Both the position numbers and the translations under genes were made by a program. The notes under the pieces were generated by a model, which searched no databases, had not been told where the DNA came from, and saw only the letters and a program-made list of their open reading frames with translations. From positions 1 to 8,030 of the forward strand of contig JAFNAU010000128.1 of the NCBI GenBank assembly GCA_017860335.1: 8,030 nucleotides of DNA, written 5' to 3'. Source of the DNA: Bacteroidota bacterium. Its GTDB lineage: Bacteria > Bacteroidota > Bacteroidia > Bacteroidales > Paludibacteraceae. This document shows positions 6,825 to 8,030 of this stretch, piece by piece. Position 1 is the first letter of the stretch; every line of letters starts with the position of its first letter.

Positions 6825-7436
6825 CTATATTTTGAAATTCCACTCGATTCGCGAATACCTGTTCTGCCGGATTATCTCTATTTCACGTATGTTCTCGTCT
6901 GACAATTCTGACAATTCGGTAATATTGAGATATTCAGCCAGTTTCAGAGCGAATTCGTGAAAAAAATCGGCTTCTGATGCCGGTATTCTGTTATTTTCAG
7001 TGAGATAAGTGAATATATTCTTTACCGGGCTGAAAACTGAACGTATTGCTTTTTTTAAAACTTCTGTTTTATCCGGAGTGAGCGTTTTTTGTAATGCGTG
7101 GATGTCGGAGCTATACAATAATGTCCCGTGATGCAATTCTCTATTTCCTGAAATATGTGAAGCTGTTCCCGATATTTTAAAATTTTCCAGCCAGAGGTCT
7201 TTGCGTTTTCCAGCTTCAACAGGTATATTCATCGAATGAAGAACATTTATGACTGGCTTCAAAAAACCGGCACTCAGGGAAGACTGTTCGGATCTCTTAT
7301 TGTGAATAAAACAAAAGTTCAGGTTTCCCTGATCATGATACAGAAAGAGATATTCTTCTGATTTATCAGAAAATAAATATTCTTCGGTTGCCAAATTAAA
7401 CGAAGGTGAAGTGGATGTGGAAAAAAGAATTTTCAT
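6825..7436 (-). CDS. Lipoate-protein ligase A-like protein with a large internal deletion, probably inactive as a ligase
   Basis: The family activates lipoate with ATP and attaches it to lysines of 2-oxoacid dehydrogenases and the glycine cleavage H protein in the cytoplasm. This 203-residue protein starts like LplA (SPSFNLATEEYLF, 10-22), then passes directly from EEYLFLY (27-33) to HDQGNLNFCFI (34-44). In E. coli LplA about 41 residues lie between these points, including the lipoyl-AMP-binding RRxSGGGAVF motif. The rest is recognisable: DLWLENFKISG (80-90) with the catalytic-type lysine K87, LHHGTLLYSS (101-110) and SVFSPVKNI (133-141). Two further conserved positions look changed: GRNDL reads GKRKDL, and the SVRSRV arginine is a phenylalanine. 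The reading frame is intact across the junction. An AGAGG about seven bases before the ATG resembles a Shine-Dalgarno site. It could be a decaying gene, a repurposed paralogue, or an assembly collapse. Confidence 0.8.
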   Translation of the reverse strand: MKILFSTSTSPSFNLATEEYLFSDKSEEYLFLYHDQGNLNFCFIHNKRSEQSSLSAGFLKPVINVLHSMNIPVEAGKRKDLWLENFKISGTASHISGNRELHHGTLLYSSDIHALQKTLTPDKTEVLKKAIRSVFSPVKNIFTYLTENNRIPASEADFFHEFALKLAEYLNITELSELSDENIREIEIIRQNRYSRIEWNFKI

Positions 7437-7525
7437 GGTTCTGCCTCTTAATCCCCTTCAATGGGAACTTTTTTAGTAATAATTTTTCAGATGATTATGT
7501 GACAAATTAATAATCCAAATCATCA

Positions 7526-7533
7526 CAAAATTA
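7526..7533 (-). promoter_or_regulatory. Possible -7 element for the lplA-like gene
   Basis: TAATTTTG, read on the minus strand, matches the TAnnTTTG consensus in the gap before the lplA-like gene. No good -33 element is present at the right distance: the upstream sequence is the terminator stem of the preceding gene. Transcription would start near 7519 and leave a leader of about 80 bases. Confidence 0.25.
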
Positions 7534-7534
7534 G

Positions 7535-7567
7535 CAAAAACGCCCGATTGAAAAAATCAACCGGACG
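7535..7567 (-). terminator. Intrinsic terminator of the class II aldolase-family gene
   Basis: In minus-strand RNA, bases 7567-7557 pair with 7551-7541 around a five-base loop, an 11-bp stem that includes two wobble pairs. It is followed at once by a run of five Ts (7540-7536). The wobbles become A-C mismatches in plus-strand RNA, so the structure is built for the minus-strand transcript. It lies about 40 bases after the aldolase-family stop and separates that gene from the lplA-like gene. Confidence 0.8.
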
Positions 7568-7572
7568 CTATA

Positions 7573-7602
7573 TCTCAAATTTTCACTGAGGGGAATTTGA
7601 GA
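7573..7602 (-). other. Second hairpin between the aldolase stop and its terminator
   Basis: TCTCAAATT (7573-7581) and AATTTGAGA (7594-7602) form a perfect 9-bp inverted repeat with a 12-base loop, five bases beyond the TAA stop at 7610-7608. It has no T-run of its own. It may stabilise the mRNA 3' end or assist the terminator that follows. Confidence 0.45.
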
Positions 7603-7607
7603 GTTCG

Positions 7608-8030
7608 TTACTTCACATTGAAAGCGACACGAAGTTCATCTATTTCCTTGTCGCCCATGGGTTTCAGTTCGCCAATGGAGGTTGCCATAACCAGCGAATT
7701 GGCCGAGAATTCGGCAACTTCAAGATAATCAAACGTGTTGAGCAATTTATCACCGGTGATAAAAACGCTGTCGTTTTCAACCAGAATCACCCGGTTATAG
7801 GCAAACATCTGTGCCACTTCATCTATTTCTTTGTAAATATTTCCGAACGGAATGGACGGAACATCCTGCAGGAAAATCCAGCTTTCGGGTATAGTGCGTA
7901 CATCGAATTTTTTGCCGCTCACGGCATGTGCCATCAGATTAACAGGCTGTGTACAGATGATTGAATTGATATGTGGGTTCAACTGATAAATTCGTTGATG
8001 AAGTGCCACCGAACGACTTGGAGTTTTTCC
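7608..8030 (-). CDS. Class II aldolase/adducin-family protein, C-terminal part (runs off right edge)
   Basis: The 140 visible residues form most of a class II aldolase fold. GKTPSRSVALH (fragment 1-11) aligns with GKLPSSEWRFH of E. coli L-fuculose-phosphate aldolase. Next come INSIICTQPVNLMAHAVSG (21-39), VILVENDSVFITG (81-93) and LNTFDYLEVAEFSA (97-110). At the places where active enzymes have the zinc ligands His-x-His and the later His, this protein has C26-T-Q28 and D87, and the catalytic glutamate is S7. The visible domain is therefore unlikely to be a standard zinc aldolase. It may be the second, structural half of a longer two-domain protein whose N-terminal half is catalytic. The frame is open to the edge, so an internal GTG at 8009 is not a credible start. 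A role in rhamnose breakdown is suggested only by the neighbourhood, so no symbol is given. Confidence 0.75.
   Translation of the reverse strand, partial: GKTPSRSVALHQRIYQLNPHINSIICTQPVNLMAHAVSGKKFDVRTIPESWIFLQDVPSIPFGNIYKEIDEVAQMFAYNRVILVENDSVFITGDKLLNTFDYLEVAEFSANSLVMATSIGELKPMGDKEIDELRVAFNVK

Noticed and set aside
7608..8009. Treating the GTG at 8009 as the start of a complete 133-residue protein
   Set aside because: The frame stays open to the window edge and the seven preceding residues (GKTPSRS) align with the class II aldolase family, so the gene continues beyond the window.
7608..8030. Naming the right-edge gene rhaD or fucA
   Set aside because: The visible part lacks zinc ligands and catalytic glutamate and differs from the RhaD sequences I know; only family-level assignment is supportable.
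1..8030. CRISPR array, tRNA, rRNA, insertion sequence or defence system
   Set aside because: No regularly spaced repeats, cloverleaf-like sequences, transposase motifs or defence-type proteins were seen on either strand.

Overview
The window looks like a chromosomal segment from a Bacteroidota bacterium, probably of the order Bacteroidales. The reasons are a SusC-type TonB-dependent receptor, several promoters of the TAnnTTTG type used by the Bacteroidota primary sigma factor, A/T-rich start contexts mostly without Shine-Dalgarno sites, and an A/T-rich composition overall. It carries an L-rhamnose utilisation locus.

Layout, left to right. (1) Positions 1-1109, minus strand: the first 369 codons of a SusC/RagA-family outer-membrane transporter that runs off the left edge. 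(2) Positions 1110-2050: a long A/T-rich intergenic region with no supportable gene. It holds divergent promoters for the susC-like gene and rhaB, a second and near-ideal distal promoter facing rhaB, and a cluster of three short palindromes that can also fold into one longer helix. (3) Positions 2051-5854, plus strand: a tight rhaB-rhaA-rhaT operon encoding rhamnulokinase, L-rhamnose isomerase and L-rhamnose permease. (4) Positions 5914-6720, plus strand: an AraC-family regulator with its own promoter-like site, probably the RhaR-type activator of the locus. (5) A perfect 12-bp hairpin terminates the araC gene and the convergent lipoate-ligase gene. (6) Positions 6825-7436, minus strand: a lipoate-protein-ligase-like gene lacking about 41 internal residues, including the lipoyl-AMP-binding RRxSGGG motif. 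(7) A strand-specific intrinsic terminator, then the 3' end of a class II aldolase/adducin-family gene (7608 to the right edge, minus strand) whose visible domain lacks the zinc-binding histidines.

How it fits together: the permease imports L-rhamnose, the isomerase converts it to L-rhamnulose, and the kinase gives L-rhamnulose 1-phosphate. The AraC protein probably senses rhamnose and activates the operon. The divergent SusC-like receptor suggests that a rhamnose-containing glycan is taken up across the outer membrane, with a SusD partner expected beyond the left edge. No complete rhamnulose-1-phosphate aldolase or lactaldehyde reductase is visible. The partial aldolase at the right edge could supply the aldolase only if its unseen N-terminal part holds an intact active site.

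No clear new defence or mobile system is present. The points most worth following are the palindrome cluster behind a strong upstream promoter, the internally deleted LplA, and the metal-site-less aldolase domain.
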